From Arthrobacter sp. StoSoilB22 (GTDB lineage Bacteria; Actinomycetota; Actinomycetes; Actinomycetales; Micrococcaceae), in contig NZ_AP024652.1 in the NCBI RefSeq assembly GCF_019977315.1, positions 1,054,001 through 1,118,000 on the forward strand: a DNA stretch of 64,000 bases. Direction: 5' to 3'. The stretch's first letter is position 1. Each line of letters starts with the position of its first letter. The notes below the pieces were generated by a model, which was not told where the DNA came from, made no database searches, and saw only the letters and a list, made by a program, of their open reading frames with translations. Positions 53,682 through 62,737 of this stretch are shown here, piece after piece. Position numbers and translations under genes: made by a program.

Positions 53682-55199
53682 CTACGAGGCGGGCGTGGTG
53701 ACCTCTTCCTCTGCCACGCGTGTGCCCGCAACGCGGTCGGTCCAAGCCTTCATGACTGCCGGATCGGTGGGCTTGCTGGCGAGCGAAACCACCACATAGA
53801 CCAGTGCCGAGGCGATCAGGCCATAGTAGATGGGCTCGTTGGCGTAGATGCCGTCCAGGGGAACTTCGGCGTTGATCTCGAGGATGATCATGGTGCCCAG
53901 GGTTACCACTGAACCGGCCGCCATGGACCATGCTGCAGCGATGCCCGTTCCGCGCTTCCACACCAGGCCACCGATGATGGCTACCAGCAGGCCGCCCACA
54001 AGGATGTCGTAGGCGATGGTCAGAGCGGCCACTACGTCCTTGGTGGAGATGGCGATGATGATGGCCACGATTCCCAGTCCGAGGACCCAGTAGCGGTTGG
54101 CCTTGACGTCGTGCTCAGGGTTGTCGGAATCGGAGGTGTCCACCTTCTTGCCGAACCAGCTGGCAACAAAAGGCATGACGTCTGCGCGGGCAACGGTGGC
54201 GGCAGCGATCAGCGCGCCGGAAGCCGTGGACATCATGGCTGCGACAGCTGCAGCGAGCACCAAGCCACCAATGCCGATGGGCAGCAGGCGGGTGGCAACT
54301 TCAGCGTAGACGTCATCCTTGGCGGCGATCTCCACACCGGAGAGGGCAACGCTGGCAGCCATGCCGATCAGGGCACCGGCAAAGCCGTAAAGGATGCAGT
54401 AGATGCCGGCGGTGGCCCCACCCCAGCGGGCAACCGTGGGGGTCTTGGCCGTAAAGACGCGCTGCCAGATGTCCTGGCCGATCAGCAGGCCCAGTGTGTA
54501 AACGACGAAGTAGGTGATGATCGTTTGGAGGCCGATGCCGCCGATATCGAAGAAGCTCTCATCGACGCGGGCGCGGATGCCGTCCAGGCCGCCAGCAGCG
54601 TTCAGGGCGAAGGGGAGCATCAGGAAGAAGATGCCCACCGTCTTGATGACGAACTGGACCTGGTCTGCCAAAGTGATGGACCACATGCCGCCGATGGTGG
54701 AGTAGACCAGGACAATTGCGCCGCCGATGGCGATGGCCAGCCAACGCTCCCAGCCGAAGAGGACCACGAAAATGGTGGCGTAGGCGCCGGTGGACGTGGC
54801 ACACAGCATCAGTGTGTAGGCCAGCATGACGATGCCCGAGGTCTGGGTTGCGGTGCTGCCGTAACGGAGGGTCAGCATCTGGGAGACCGTGTAGATCTTG
54901 AGTTTCTGGATGGTCCCGGCGAACAGGAGGCTGAGCAGCAGCACACCCGAGCCGATGGCCACAACAAGCCACATGCCGGAGATGCCGAACTTGTAGCCCA
55001 GGCCGACGCCGCCCACGGTGGATGCGCCACCGAGGACCACTGCGGCCATGGTGCCGGTGTAAAGGAAGGGGCCCAGGCGGCGGCCTGCCACCAGGAAGTC
55101 GCTGTTGTTCTTGGTGCGGGACTTGCCCCACCAGCCGAATGCCAGCATGGCGAGCAGGTACACCACCACGATTGCGATGTTTATAGCCGATGATTCCAT
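53682..55199 (-). CDS. Sodium:solute symporter (SSS family)
   Basis: A 505-residue permease with about 13 transmembrane helices. SSS marks: GKSRTKNNSDFLVAGRRLGP after helix 1, GGASTVGGVGLGYKFGISGM in helix 2 and the sodium-site region AAAVAAMMSTASGALIAAAT in helix 8. It uses the Na+ gradient to import a small solute; family substrates include proline, pantothenate, urea and other organic molecules. The ATG at 55199 has AAGGA 6-7 nt upstream. It is divergent from the XRE-cupin regulator with a long palindrome between them and should be its target. The substrate is unknown; a guanidino compound or polyamine is possible given the ureohydrolase genes 4 kb away, but no direct link is seen. Confidence 0.9.
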   Translation of the reverse strand: MESSAINIAIVVVYLLAMLAFGWWGKSRTKNNSDFLVAGRRLGPFLYTGTMAAVVLGGASTVGGVGLGYKFGISGMWLVVAIGSGVLLLSLLFAGTIQKLKIYTVSQMLTLRYGSTATQTSGIVMLAYTLMLCATSTGAYATIFVVLFGWERWLAIAIGGAIVLVYSTIGGMWSITLADQVQFVIKTVGIFFLMLPFALNAAGGLDGIRARVDESFFDIGGIGLQTIITYFVVYTLGLLIGQDIWQRVFTAKTPTVARWGGATAGIYCILYGFAGALIGMAASVALSGVEIAAKDDVYAEVATRLLPIGIGGLVLAAAVAAMMSTASGALIAAATVARADVMPFVASWFGKKVDTSDSDNPEHDVKANRYWVLGLGIVAIIIAISTKDVVAALTIAYDILVGGLLVAIIGGLVWKRGTGIAAAWSMAAGSVVTLGTMIILEINAEVPLDGIYANEPIYYGLIASALVYVVVSLASKPTDPAVMKAWTDRVAGTRVAEEEVTTPAS

Positions 55200-55305
55200 G
55201 AACGGTCCTTGGAGCTGATGCACTGAGGTTGGGGTTTTCGACGATACTCCTGCGAAGAGTCGAAGTCTCTGTGCTGATGATTGGAGATTGGGGAGGTGTT
55301 GTGTG

Positions 55306-55335
55306 CCTCACAGGCAACACTTGTTGCCTCTGAGG
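55306..55335. promoter_or_regulatory. 30-bp near-perfect palindrome, operator of the XRE-cupin regulator
   Basis: Core AGGCAACACTTGTTGCCT (55312-55329) is a perfect palindrome with a 2-nt centre; outer CCTCA and TGAGG extend it, with one C-C mismatch each side. It lies between the divergent symporter (start 55199) and regulator (start 55466). Confidence 0.7.
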
Positions 55336-55465
55336 ATATGTTGTGATGGGAGTAACAGTCAAGATCCTTTGGTCATGCTTCCGCGTATTCTGGCGTTCTT
55401 GGCCTGTCTCCCGGCTACTATTGCTCCAATGACAGGGCCACATGACAGGCCTGAAAGGTTCGTGA

Positions 55466-56041
55466 ATGAAGGCTCTACCCGTTGAACCGAGCAATGTTCC
55501 CGTTGCCATCGGTTCCAGAATCCGCGCAGCCCGGCAAGCGCAGCGCCTCACCATCGAGCAAGTGGCGGACGCTACCGGTCTGACCAAGGGCTTCCTCAGC
55601 CGGGTGGAGCGGGACCTGACATCGCCGTCGGTTGCCTCGCTGGTCACTCTGTGCCAAGTGCTGTCCGTCTCCGTGGGCGACCTCTTCGCAGCTCCGGAGA
55701 CACACCTGACCAAGCGCGACGACGGCCCCCGCATTTCCCTGGGCGGCCAGGGCATCGTGGAGCGTTTATTGACCGCCCGCTCCGAGCGTCGCTTACAGAT
55801 CCTGCAGGCAACCATCGAGCCACGTGGCCGCGGCGAAAACGAGCTCTACGCCGTGGACTGCGACGTCGATGTCCTGCACGTGGTCAAGGGACGGATCAAG
55901 CTCATCCTCACCAACGAGGAGTACGACCTCGAAGAAGGGGACACTCTCTCCTTCCCGGGCCGGGAACCCCACACTTGGATCAACCCCACGGACGAGACCG
56001 TTGAGGTGCTGTGGGTCCTGGTGCCGGCGGCGAGCCGCTAG
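55466..56041 (+). CDS. XRE-family regulator with C-terminal cupin domain
   Basis: A 191-residue regulator. Residues ~15-70 are an XRE helix-turn-helix (GSRIRAARQAQRLTIEQVAD, GLTKGFLSRVERDLTSPSVA). Residues ~110-190 are a cupin effector barrel (YAVDCDVDVLHVVKGRIKLI and EGDTLSFPGREPHTWINP). PuuR-type relatives respond to polyamine-pathway or other small metabolites. AAAGG lies 7 nt before the ATG. Its divergent symporter neighbour and the palindrome between them suggest a ligand-responsive repressor of uptake. The ligand is not known. Confidence 0.9.
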   Translation: MKALPVEPSNVPVAIGSRIRAARQAQRLTIEQVADATGLTKGFLSRVERDLTSPSVASLVTLCQVLSVSVGDLFAAPETHLTKRDDGPRISLGGQGIVERLLTARSERRLQILQATIEPRGRGENELYAVDCDVDVLHVVKGRIKLILTNEEYDLEEGDTLSFPGREPHTWINPTDETVEVLWVLVPAASR

Positions 56042-56086
56042 CTTCACTCTCCGTGCTGCGCTCCCTCCCAGTTAGCTCCAGTTTTG

Positions 56087-56124
56087 GCGCCGGGGGAGTG
56101 GGCTGAACCCCGTAATCCCGGCGC
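56087..56124. terminator. Hairpin between convergent regulator and DUF559 genes
   Basis: GCGCCGGG and CCCGGCGC arms, 22 nt apart, ending at the DUF559 stop codon. No T-run; possible bidirectional terminator. Confidence 0.35.
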
Positions 56125-56940
56125 TCAGAGTAGGAGGCTGCCTACCAACTGGGCAGGAGCATCCCGACGCAGCGTGAGAACCGCCCGGATCTCCGCAATA
56201 ACCCGCTCCGGCTCGAACCAGATGACTTCCGGCGGGTACCTCAGGACCAAATACCCGTTGATGGTGGAGGCGTTGTTCCGTGCCAGATCGTTGCGAAGGG
56301 CCTTTCTGTCGGAGTGAAACGCGAAGCCGTCCACTTCAATGATGAGGAATTCTTCGATAACGAGGTCGACGCGCCCGACGCCAGGTATTGCCACCTGGGC
56401 GTCGAAGGCAATTCCGTGTGTGCGGAGCAAGTGCTGGGCATCGACCTCAACAATGGACTCTGCGCGCAGGTTGAAATCCTTGAGCGCGTTGAGGACGGGC
56501 CGCGACCTGTCCCCACGAAGTTGTTCCTTCAGTAGGTCCAGCGGTACACCGTGCAAACGAATTGCCGAGACGGCCATTGCCGTTGAAGCGGGCGGCTCCA
56601 GGCAAGCCATGGCGTGAAGGACCACATCCTCCACTGCGGCAATCGGGAGGCTGGGATGGGGTTCGAATCTCATGGTTCTGTGCCTGACGAACCCGGTGCC
56701 GTGACCGTGATTGCATGCCAGATGGTGGAGGTCAGGTGCTTTGCGTATCCACAATCCGTAGTGTTGTGCAGCGCTGGCGCAGGAGACATAGGAGTTGTAG
56801 CGGAGGGCAGTTGCCAACTCGGGTCTGTGCTCCGCAAGCATGGAGATGCCACGCCGTGGTTGTTTCGCCCCCTGGCCCGGGAGGCGCGCGATGTCCTTGC
56901 GGGAATAGCCGGCTGCCAGGAGCTGGCCGGTCCGAGCCAC
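56125..56940 (-). CDS. DUF559 domain protein with AbiEi-like N-terminus
   Basis: A 271-residue protein from GTG 56940. The N-terminal part (TGQLLAAGYSRKDIARLPGQ then GISMLAEHRPELATALRYNS) resembles the winged-helix AbiEi-type antitoxin domain. The C-terminal ~100 residues are the DUF559 (Vsr-like) nuclease-fold domain with VGRVDLVIEEFLIIEVDGFA and FHSDRKALRNDLARNNAS, the PD-(D/E)xK-like core. Such proteins are common and multi-copy in actinobacteria; their function is not settled. A four-copy 32-bp minisatellite begins 4 bp upstream of the GTG, and each repeat carries a TTG start, so longer N-termini in changing frames are possible. There is no AbiEii toxin partner nearby. Confidence 0.8.
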   Translation of the reverse strand: MARTGQLLAAGYSRKDIARLPGQGAKQPRRGISMLAEHRPELATALRYNSYVSCASAAQHYGLWIRKAPDLHHLACNHGHGTGFVRHRTMRFEPHPSLPIAAVEDVVLHAMACLEPPASTAMAVSAIRLHGVPLDLLKEQLRGDRSRPVLNALKDFNLRAESIVEVDAQHLLRTHGIAFDAQVAIPGVGRVDLVIEEFLIIEVDGFAFHSDRKALRNDLARNNASTINGYLVLRYPPEVIWFEPERVIAEIRAVLTLRRDAPAQLVGSLLL

Positions 56941-56943
56941 GCC

Positions 56944-57071
56944 GCCTGCGAGGGGACCAACCGGGGAGGAGCGCAGCCTGCGAGGGGACCAACCGGGGAG
57001 GAGCGCGGCCTGCGAGGGGACCAACCGGGGAGGAGCGCGGCCTGCGAGGGGACCAACCGGGGAGGAACGCG
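56944..57071. repeat. 32-bp minisatellite, four copies, at the DUF559 5' end
   Basis: Units begin at 56944, 56976, 57008 and 57040 (GCCTGCGAGGGGACCAACCG, then GGGAGGAGCGCG, with single-base variants). There are no spacers. 32 is not a multiple of three, so copy-number change shifts any frame crossing it. Confidence 0.95.
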
Positions 57072-57082
57072 CGGAACCGGGG

Positions 57083-59056
57083 CTAGCCCACGTGCACCCA
57101 CGGGCGTCGGGTGATGTCAGGCTCGGCCTCCCGAAGTACCTCGCGGGTTACCGGGGCGATCTCTCCTTCGCCGAAGAACAGGAACTTGCTGAGGTTGGAG
57201 ATCGGATTGCCCTCGGTCCAGCGGAAGTAGATATGGGGCATGAATCCTGTGACGTCGCGGATGTGGAGGAGTACTGCGGCCACGGTGTTGGGCACGTTGT
57301 TGCTGTGCACCTCCAGGATCTTGAACCCGTGCCGGACCTTGCCCACCACTTGGAGCTCCTGCTCAAAGTCGGAGCTGTCGTCCACAATGACCTCAATGAA
57401 GACGGCGTCGCAGTCAACGGGCAGGTGACTTGCCTGCTGGGCGTGCTGGAGCTTCTCCCTGTATCGGCTTGCGCTGAGGTGTTTGGGTTCGTGGGCGATG
57501 ATGCGGACGGGACCTTCGGCGGCGTTGGCCGTGAATTCGAGGGCTTTCTCGTCCATCTTGATGTGAGTGGCCCGAAGTTCGAACGCGCGCCGCATGCGGG
57601 ATATGAAGCTAACTACCATGATGCCCAGAATGAAGAGGGCGGCGATCTTCAGGCCGTCGGGGCGCTCGATCGAGTTGACTACGGTGGTGTAGACGAAGAC
57701 GAGGGAGATCAGACCAAAGCCGATGACCTGTGCCCGCTGCTTCTTCCGCCGTGCAGACAGTGTGACGGCAATGGAGGCCGAGGTTATCAGGACCAGCACA
57801 CCAGTGGCGTAGGCGCCACCTTGGGCGTTGACGTCCGCCTTGAAGATGATGGTGACAAAGAAGGCGATGACGGTGAACACCAGGACCAGCGGGCGGAGGG
57901 CGCGTGCCCATGCCGGCGCCATGCCATAGCGGGGCAGGTAACGGGGGACGAGGTTCAAGAGCCCGGCCATGGCTGACGCGCCTGCGAACCAGAGGATGGC
58001 GATGGTGCTCACGTCATAGACGGTTCCGAATCCGTCTCCTAGGAATTTGTGCGCCAGATACGCTAGAGCGCGGCCTTCGGCTTTACCGCCGTCCTGGAAT
58101 TCGGCGGCGGGGATCAGCATGACGGTGGTGAAGCTGGAGGTGATGAGGAATGAGCTCATGATGATGGCCGCGGTGGTGAGGAGCTTGTGCGCACCCTTGA
58201 TCCGGCCAGTGGGCTTGGCATCGGTGTCTGTTGCGTGGCCCTTGATCTGAGGCATGACGGCAACTCCGGTTTCGAAGCCGGAGAGCCCAAGTGCCAGGCG
58301 GGGGAAGACCAGAAGTGCCAGGGCGATCATCATGATGGGGTCGCCATGGGACGTGGTGAGCGCACTCCACCAGTCGGTGATGACGCCGGCTTCGGTAAAG
58401 AGATGAGTCATGGACACCACGATCACCACAAGGTTCAGCGCGAGGAATGCTGCCACCAGCACCACGGCCACGTTGATGGCTTCTTTGAATCCGCGGAGGA
58501 AGACGACGCCCAGGCCGGCGATCAAAGCCAAGGTGATGACTACTTGCTGGCCTTCGAGGAAATGCGGCGCGAAAGGGTTCTCGATGAGGTGGGCTGTGGC
58601 GTCGGCGGCGGACAGCGTGATGGTGATCATGAAGTCGGTCGCAGCAAAACCAAGGAGGGCCAGGACGAACAGCTTGCCTCCCCATCGCGGTAGCAGGCGC
58701 TCCAGCATGGCGATGGATCCTTCGCCGCGGGGGCTTTCCTTCGCAACGCGCCGGTATACGGGGAGGGCGCCGGCCAGGGTTGCGAGCACCAGGAGCAGGG
58801 TGGCCAGCGGGGACAACAGCCCGGCGGCCAGGGCGGCGATGGCTGGCTGGTAGCCGAGGGTGGAGAAGTAGTCCAGGCCCGTGAGGCACATGACTTTCCA
58901 CCAGGCTTGGGGCTTGTGCGAGTCCGCAGGGCGTCCGTGGGGTCCCTGCCGCTTCCCTGAGGTATCCGGCATTCCCTCCAGTAGCCATGGCTTGAGCTTG
59001 AAGGAGTTCTTTGGCCGGTTGGCCGGATCGGCCGGAGGCCTCGACAGGGTGGTCAC
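57083..59056 (-). CDS. APC-superfamily permease with cytoplasmic C-terminal domain
   Basis: A 657-residue transporter. After a ~50-residue hydrophilic N-terminus, twelve helices run from [20 protein letters not shown] to about residue 470. Conserved loops include [20 protein letters not shown] and [17 protein letters not shown]. The C-terminal ~180 residues ([20 protein letters not shown] and [20 protein letters not shown]) are soluble and may be regulatory. APC members carry amino acids or, in the KimA/KUP-like branch, potassium; the sequence alone does not decide. AAAGGA lies 5 nt before the GTG start. The 217-bp region to the divergent ureohydrolase gene (59057-59273) contains small dyads only. 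Confidence 0.82.
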   Translation of the reverse strand: MTTLSRPPADPANRPKNSFKLKPWLLEGMPDTSGKRQGPHGRPADSHKPQAWWKVMCLTGLDYFSTLGYQPAIAALAAGLLSPLATLLLVLATLAGALPVYRRVAKESPRGEGSIAMLERLLPRWGGKLFVLALLGFAATDFMITITLSAADATAHLIENPFAPHFLEGQQVVITLALIAGLGVVFLRGFKEAINVAVVLVAAFLALNLVVIVVSMTHLFTEAGVITDWWSALTTSHGDPIMMIALALLVFPRLALGLSGFETGVAVMPQIKGHATDTDAKPTGRIKGAHKLLTTAAIIMSSFLITSSFTTVMLIPAAEFQDGGKAEGRALAYLAHKFLGDGFGTVYDVSTIAILWFAGASAMAGLLNLVPRYLPRYGMAPAWARALRPLVLVFTVIAFFVTIIFKADVNAQGGAYATGVLVLITSASIAVTLSARRKKQRAQVIGFGLISLVFVYTTVVNSIERPDGLKIAALFILGIMVVSFISRMRRAFELRATHIKMDEKALEFTANAAEGPVRIIAHEPKHLSASRYREKLQHAQQASHLPVDCDAVFIEVIVDDSSDFEQELQVVGKVRHGFKILEVHSNNVPNTVAAVLLHIRDVTGFMPHIYFRWTEGNPISNLSKFLFFGEGEIAPVTREVLREAEPDITRRPWVHVG

Positions 59057-59273
59057 GGTGTCCTTTCGTGCAGCAGTGTGCTGCTTCCGCTAGGAGCGTA
59101 TGGCCGCGTTCGACGCCGGGACCCCGGTTTTTATGGAATCTTAACGCCCGCTGTGACGGGCATCTCATGACGCACGCCCGGAAAGCCAATTTGTAAACAT
59201 GTGATGCTTATTAGACAACTTTGAGTGTATGATGGGTGTCACAGACGCTGACTTATCTCGAAGGAGAGGCATT

Positions 59274-60344
59274 TTGGAAGAGCTCCGCATTGAGGCCAAC
59301 GGGAACCTCGGCCCCATCGATTCATCCCGCATCCCGCGATACGCCGGTGCCGCTACCTATTCCCGCCTGCCCCGCCTGGACCAGGTCTCCAAGGCTGACG
59401 TCACCGTTGTTGGCGTCCCCTTCGACTCCGGCGTTTCCTACCGCCCTGGCGCGCGCTTCGGTGCCAACCATGTGCGTGAAGCCAGCCGCCTGCTCCGTCC
59501 CTACAACCCGGCATGGGACGTCAGCCCGTTCGAGAACATCCAGGTTGCCGACGCCGGCGACATGGCCGTGAACCCGTTCAACATCAACGAGGCCATCGAG
59601 ACCATCCAGCAAAACGCCTTGGATCTCACGGCCAACGGCAGCAAACTGGTCACTCTCGGTGGCGACCACACCATCGCCCTGCCTCTGTTGAGGGCAGCCG
59701 CTGAGCGTGCCGGTGAGCCCATCGCGATGCTCCACTTCGACGCACACCTGGACACCTGGGATACCTACTTTGGCGCCGAGTACACGCACGGCACCCCGTT
59801 CCGACGGGCCGTGGAAGAGGGCATCCTTGACACCGAGGCCATCAGCCACGTCGGTACCCGCGGTCCGCTGTATGGCAAGAAGGACCTCGACGACGACCAC
59901 CGCTTCGGCTTCGGAATCGTCACCTCCGCAGACGTCTACTACCAGGGCGTCCTTGAGACCGTGGCCAAGATCCGCGACCGCATCGGCAACCGTCCGCTGT
60001 ACATCTCCGTGGACATTGACGTTCTTGATCCGGCGCACGCGCCCGGCACCGGCACTCCTGAAGCCGGCGGCATCACCAGCCGCGAGCTCCTGGAAATCAT
60101 CCGTGGTTTCCGGGGCATGAACCTCGTTGGTGCGGACATCGTTGAAGTTGCTCCGGCCTACGACCACGCGGAAATTACCGGTGTTGCAGGCAGCCACGTA
60201 GCCTACGAGCTCGTGACCCTCATGGCGGACAACGCAGTGGAAGGTGACCGCCAAGGTGCCCCCAACGGCTACGCGCAGCAGGCCCTCGGCGCCCGCATCG
60301 CGGAACTCGCGCAGGTAACCGGAGCAACCGGAGACCAGCGATGA
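59274..60344 (+). CDS. speB: Agmatinase/guanidinobutyrase-family ureohydrolase
   Basis: A 356-residue Mn2+ enzyme that hydrolyses a guanidino group to an amine plus urea. Metal motifs [13 protein letters not shown] and [17 protein letters not shown] are complete. The N-terminal [20 protein letters not shown] and [20 protein letters not shown] are shared by agmatinases and by guanidinobutyrase/guanidinopropionase, and the substrate is not fixed by sequence. TTG 59274 is the preferred start because AAGGAG lies 7 nt upstream; an ATG frame opening at 59229 lacks a site. The stop overlaps the ThDP enzyme start (ATGA), so the two are co-translated. A ketoacid-decarboxylase-like partner favours 4-guanidinobutyrate as substrate (inference). 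Confidence 0.9.
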   Translation: MEELRIEANGNLGPIDSSRIPRYAGAATYSRLPRLDQVSKADVTVVGVPFDSGVSYRPGARFGANHVREASRLLRPYNPAWDVSPFENIQVADAGDMAVNPFNINEAIETIQQNALDLTANGSKLVTLGGDHTIALPLLRAAAERAGEPIAMLHFDAHLDTWDTYFGAEYTHGTPFRRAVEEGILDTEAISHVGTRGPLYGKKDLDDDHRFGFGIVTSADVYYQGVLETVAKIRDRIGNRPLYISVDIDVLDPAHAPGTGTPEAGGITSRELLEIIRGFRGMNLVGADIVEVAPAYDHAEITGVAGSHVAYELVTLMADNAVEGDRQGAPNGYAQQALGARIAELAQVTGATGDQR

Positions 60345-62044
60345 TCGATTTCGATCCGGGCACAGCAGCCCCCACCAAGGGCACCAACCAGCGAAACGGT
60401 GGGGACCTCGTCGTCGAGACCCTTGAAGCGCTGGGCGCGAAGACAGTCTTCGGTATCCCGGGCCAGCACGCCCTGGGTCTCTTCGACGCCATGGGTCGCG
60501 GCAACTTGCACTTCGTTTCCTCCCGTGTGGAGAACAACTCGGCCTTCGCAGCCGACGGGTATTCACGTGCCACCGGCGAGGTGGGTGTGCTGTTCCTGTC
60601 CACCGGGCCCGGTGCGCTGACGTCCCTGGCCGGTTTGCAGGAGGCCTATGCCACAGGTGTTCCCATGGTGGTTGTGGCCAGCCAGATTCCGCTCGATGGC
60701 CTGGGTGCCCGCCGCAAGGGCATGTTGCACCAGCTCGACGACCAGAAGGCCTCGGCCGCGAACGTCACCAAGAGCCAGCGACTGATCCAGCACGCCTCGG
60801 GCATCCCCTCGGCCATCCAGGACGCGTGGACCGAAGCGATCTCCTCACCGCAGGGCCCTGTGTGGATCGAAATCCCGCAAAACGTCCTGCTGGACCCGAT
60901 CATGGTTCCCCCGGTGGAGGACGCCCTCGCCGAAGCACTCGACAACCCGCCGCGCGTCGAGCTGATCCGCGAGGCCGTGAAGTGGCTTTCGACGGCGGAA
61001 CGTCCGGCCATCATCGCCGGCGGCGGTACCCGTCGTGGCCGGGCCGAGAAGTCGTTGCTCTCGATCGCCGAGCAATTACGGGCTCCGGTCATTTGCACCC
61101 CGGGCGGCAACGGCGCGTTCCCGTGGACCCACGAGCTGTCCTTACAGTCGTGGATCGAGGACCGGTATATGACCGACGTCCTGGAAGACGCCGATGTGCT
61201 GATCGTGATCGGCTCCTCCCTGGGTGAAGTGACCTCGAACTACTTCACGTTCGAACCACGCGGCCGGATCATCCAGATCGACGCCGAACCCCGCGTCCTG
61301 GAATCCAACCGGCCCGGTTTGGGCATCCGTGCCGACGCCGGCCAGGCCCTAGCGGCCCTGGACGAAGCCCTCGCAGCTGCCGGTGCCGCGGACTCCGTGA
61401 AGCGTGACTGGCACGGCACCAGCCCGGAGGACGTGGTCAAGGAATCCCTGGCCAAGGTCAAGGCCCGCCTGGAATCACAGGACCTGGCCAAGGAACTGAA
61501 GTTCATGGCCGACATCCGCGAGGCTGTTCCGGCTGACATGCAGACGTTCTGGGACATGACCATCTCTGCGTACTGGGGCTGGAGCTGCTGGGACGCCCGG
61601 CAGGGCCAGTTCCACTCCGCCCAAGGCGCCGGCGGCTTGGGCTACGGCTTCCCTGCGGCAATCGGCGGTGCCGTGGGACTGGAGACCACCGGCAAGCCGA
61701 GCAGGGTGCTGGCCGTTTCCGGTGACGGATCCTCCATGTACTCCATCTCCGAGCTCGCCACCGCCAAGCAGCACAACGTCCCGGTCACCTGGCTGATTGT
61801 GGACGACGGCGGCTACGGCATCCTGCGCGAGTACATGGTGGGCGCCTTTGGCCAAGCCACCGCCACCGAGCTCGCCCGCCCGGACTTCGTGAAGCTTGCC
61901 GAGTCCTTCGGCGTCCCGGCGCGCCGGGTTTCCCCGGAGGAAGTGGGGGACGCGCTCAAGGCGTCCTTCGCAGCGGACGGACCCAACGTCGTCGTGGTTG
62001 AGACCCTGCTGAAGATGTTCGGCCCCACGCATTTGGACGACTAA
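60341..62044 (+). CDS. ThDP-dependent decarboxylase, acetolactate-synthase-like (candidate 2-ketoarginine decarboxylase)
   Basis: A 567-residue thiamine-diphosphate enzyme with the normal three domains. The catalytic Glu is in [20 protein letters not shown], the central nucleotide-like domain has [13 protein letters not shown], and ThDP/Mg2+ are bound by the segment from [20 protein letters not shown] to [11 protein letters not shown]. It lacks a biosynthetic context for acetolactate synthase (no ilvN or ilvC nearby). Translational coupling to a guanidino-ureohydrolase recalls AruI of Pseudomonas, which decarboxylates 2-ketoarginine to 4-guanidinobutyraldehyde. That role is inferred, not shown. 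A strong terminator follows. Confidence 0.85.
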   Translation: MIDFDPGTAAPTKGTNQRNGGDLVVETLEALGAKTVFGIPGQHALGLFDAMGRGNLHFVSSRVENNSAFAADGYSRATGEVGVLFLSTGPGALTSLAGLQEAYATGVPMVVVASQIPLDGLGARRKGMLHQLDDQKASAANVTKSQRLIQHASGIPSAIQDAWTEAISSPQGPVWIEIPQNVLLDPIMVPPVEDALAEALDNPPRVELIREAVKWLSTAERPAIIAGGGTRRGRAEKSLLSIAEQLRAPVICTPGGNGAFPWTHELSLQSWIEDRYMTDVLEDADVLIVIGSSLGEVTSNYFTFEPRGRIIQIDAEPRVLESNRPGLGIRADAGQALAALDEALAAAGAADSVKRDWHGTSPEDVVKESLAKVKARLESQDLAKELKFMADIREAVPADMQTFWDMTISAYWGWSCWDARQGQFHSAQGAGGLGYGFPAAIGGAVGLETTGKPSRVLAVSGDGSSMYSISELATAKQHNVPVTWLIVDDGGYGILREYMVGAFGQATATELARPDFVKLAESFGVPARRVSPEEVGDALKASFAADGPNVVVVETLLKMFGPTHLDD

Positions 62045-62065
62045 GCAGACCCTGGTAGACGCAGA

Positions 62066-62098
62066 AAGCCCCCGCACGGAACCTCGTGCGGGGGTTTT
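62066..62098 (+). terminator. Rho-independent terminator after the ureohydrolase-ThDP operon
   Basis: Perfect stem CCCCCGCACG / CGTGCGGGGG with a 6-nt loop, extended by AAA/TTT and ending TTTTCT. Confidence 0.9.
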
Positions 62099-62101
62099 CT
62101 G

Positions 62102-62164
62102 CGTTGCGAGGCCCACTCTGCACCCAATTTCCACGAAATAAGGTGCAGAGCGGGCCCCGCAACG
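62102..62164. repeat. 63-bp palindromic intergenic element, copy B
   Basis: Ends are CGTTGCGAGGCCC and GGGCCCCGCAACG, with inner CTCTGCACC and GGTGCAGAG, around a 16-nt AT-rich centre. Arms of 23 nt pair at all but two positions. Same length and plan as the element at 53535. Confidence 0.88.
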
Positions 62165-62213
62165 GAACTGAAACGCATCTTTAGTTTCCCAAAGCAATCA
62201 ATCTGAGTTATAG

Positions 62214-62230
62214 TTGCTTTAGGCAAGCAA
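62214..62230. promoter_or_regulatory. MarR operator (6-5-6 inverted repeat)
   Basis: TTGCTT-TAGGC-AAGCAA, overlapping the end of a TATAGT -10 box (62209-62214) and ending 16 nt before the marR start. A further half-site AAAGCAA lies at 62191-62197, on the other side of the -10 box. Autorepression by the MarR protein is expected. Confidence 0.6.
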
Positions 62231-62246
62231 AAGAGGGGTGTTTTCC

Positions 62247-62729
62247 ATGTCCGTCGGTTCCGCCACAGCAACCGATCTTGTGCATCAAATCTTCGACCTC
62301 CAGCGCACACTGCGCTGTGTGGTGACCGCCCATATGGCCCGCGTTCCCGACGTCGGAATGGCTGTTCAAGGGGTGATGCGATTCATTGGCGAGGGGGAGA
62401 CCCGCGCTACGCATCTGGCCACGCGGCTCGGTGTCAGCGCACCGGTCCTGAGCCGGCACGTCACCGAACTCGAGGAACTGGGCTTCGTGGTCAGGCGGCC
62501 CGATCCCGCGGACGGCAGGGCCCAACTGCTTGCCCTGACGGAGGAAGGCTCCGCGAAACTGCGCGAATTCGAAGAACAACGCAGCGTGAGACTGCGCGAT
62601 TACCTGGCGGATTGGAGCGAGGCTGACGCCCTCGAGGCCTCCCAGGTCATCAACAAACTCACCGAGTCACTCAAGGACTCAATCCGGGCAACGGCGGCCG
62701 GCTCCATCACAACCAACCAGACAGCTTAG
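62247..62729 (+). CDS. MarR-family transcriptional regulator
   Basis: A 160-residue winged-helix dimer. The recognition region ATHLATRLGVSAPVLSRHVT is followed by the wing RRPDPADGRAQLLALTEEG with the conserved DxR. The ATG at 62247 has GAGGGG 8 nt upstream. It precedes an MFS efflux pump by 8 bp, with the pump's Shine-Dalgarno overlapping its stop codon, so it most likely represses a shared operon until a drug-like ligand binds. Confidence 0.9.
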   Translation: MSVGSATATDLVHQIFDLQRTLRCVVTAHMARVPDVGMAVQGVMRFIGEGETRATHLATRLGVSAPVLSRHVTELEELGFVVRRPDPADGRAQLLALTEEGSAKLREFEEQRSVRLRDYLADWSEADALEASQVINKLTESLKDSIRATAAGSITTNQTA

Positions 62730-62737
62730 GAGCCACC

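Noticed and set aside
54111..55193. 360-codon plus-strand open frame opposite the symporter
   Set aside because: Asp/Gly/His-rich shadow of the transmembrane coding sequence.
56944..57071. Repeat array as a CRISPR
   Set aside because: Units are directly adjacent with no spacers and no cas genes are near; it is a minisatellite.
60341..62044. ThDP enzyme as biosynthetic acetolactate synthase IlvB
   Set aside because: No regulatory subunit or other ilv gene nearby and it is coupled to a ureohydrolase; a catabolic ketoacid decarboxylase fits better.
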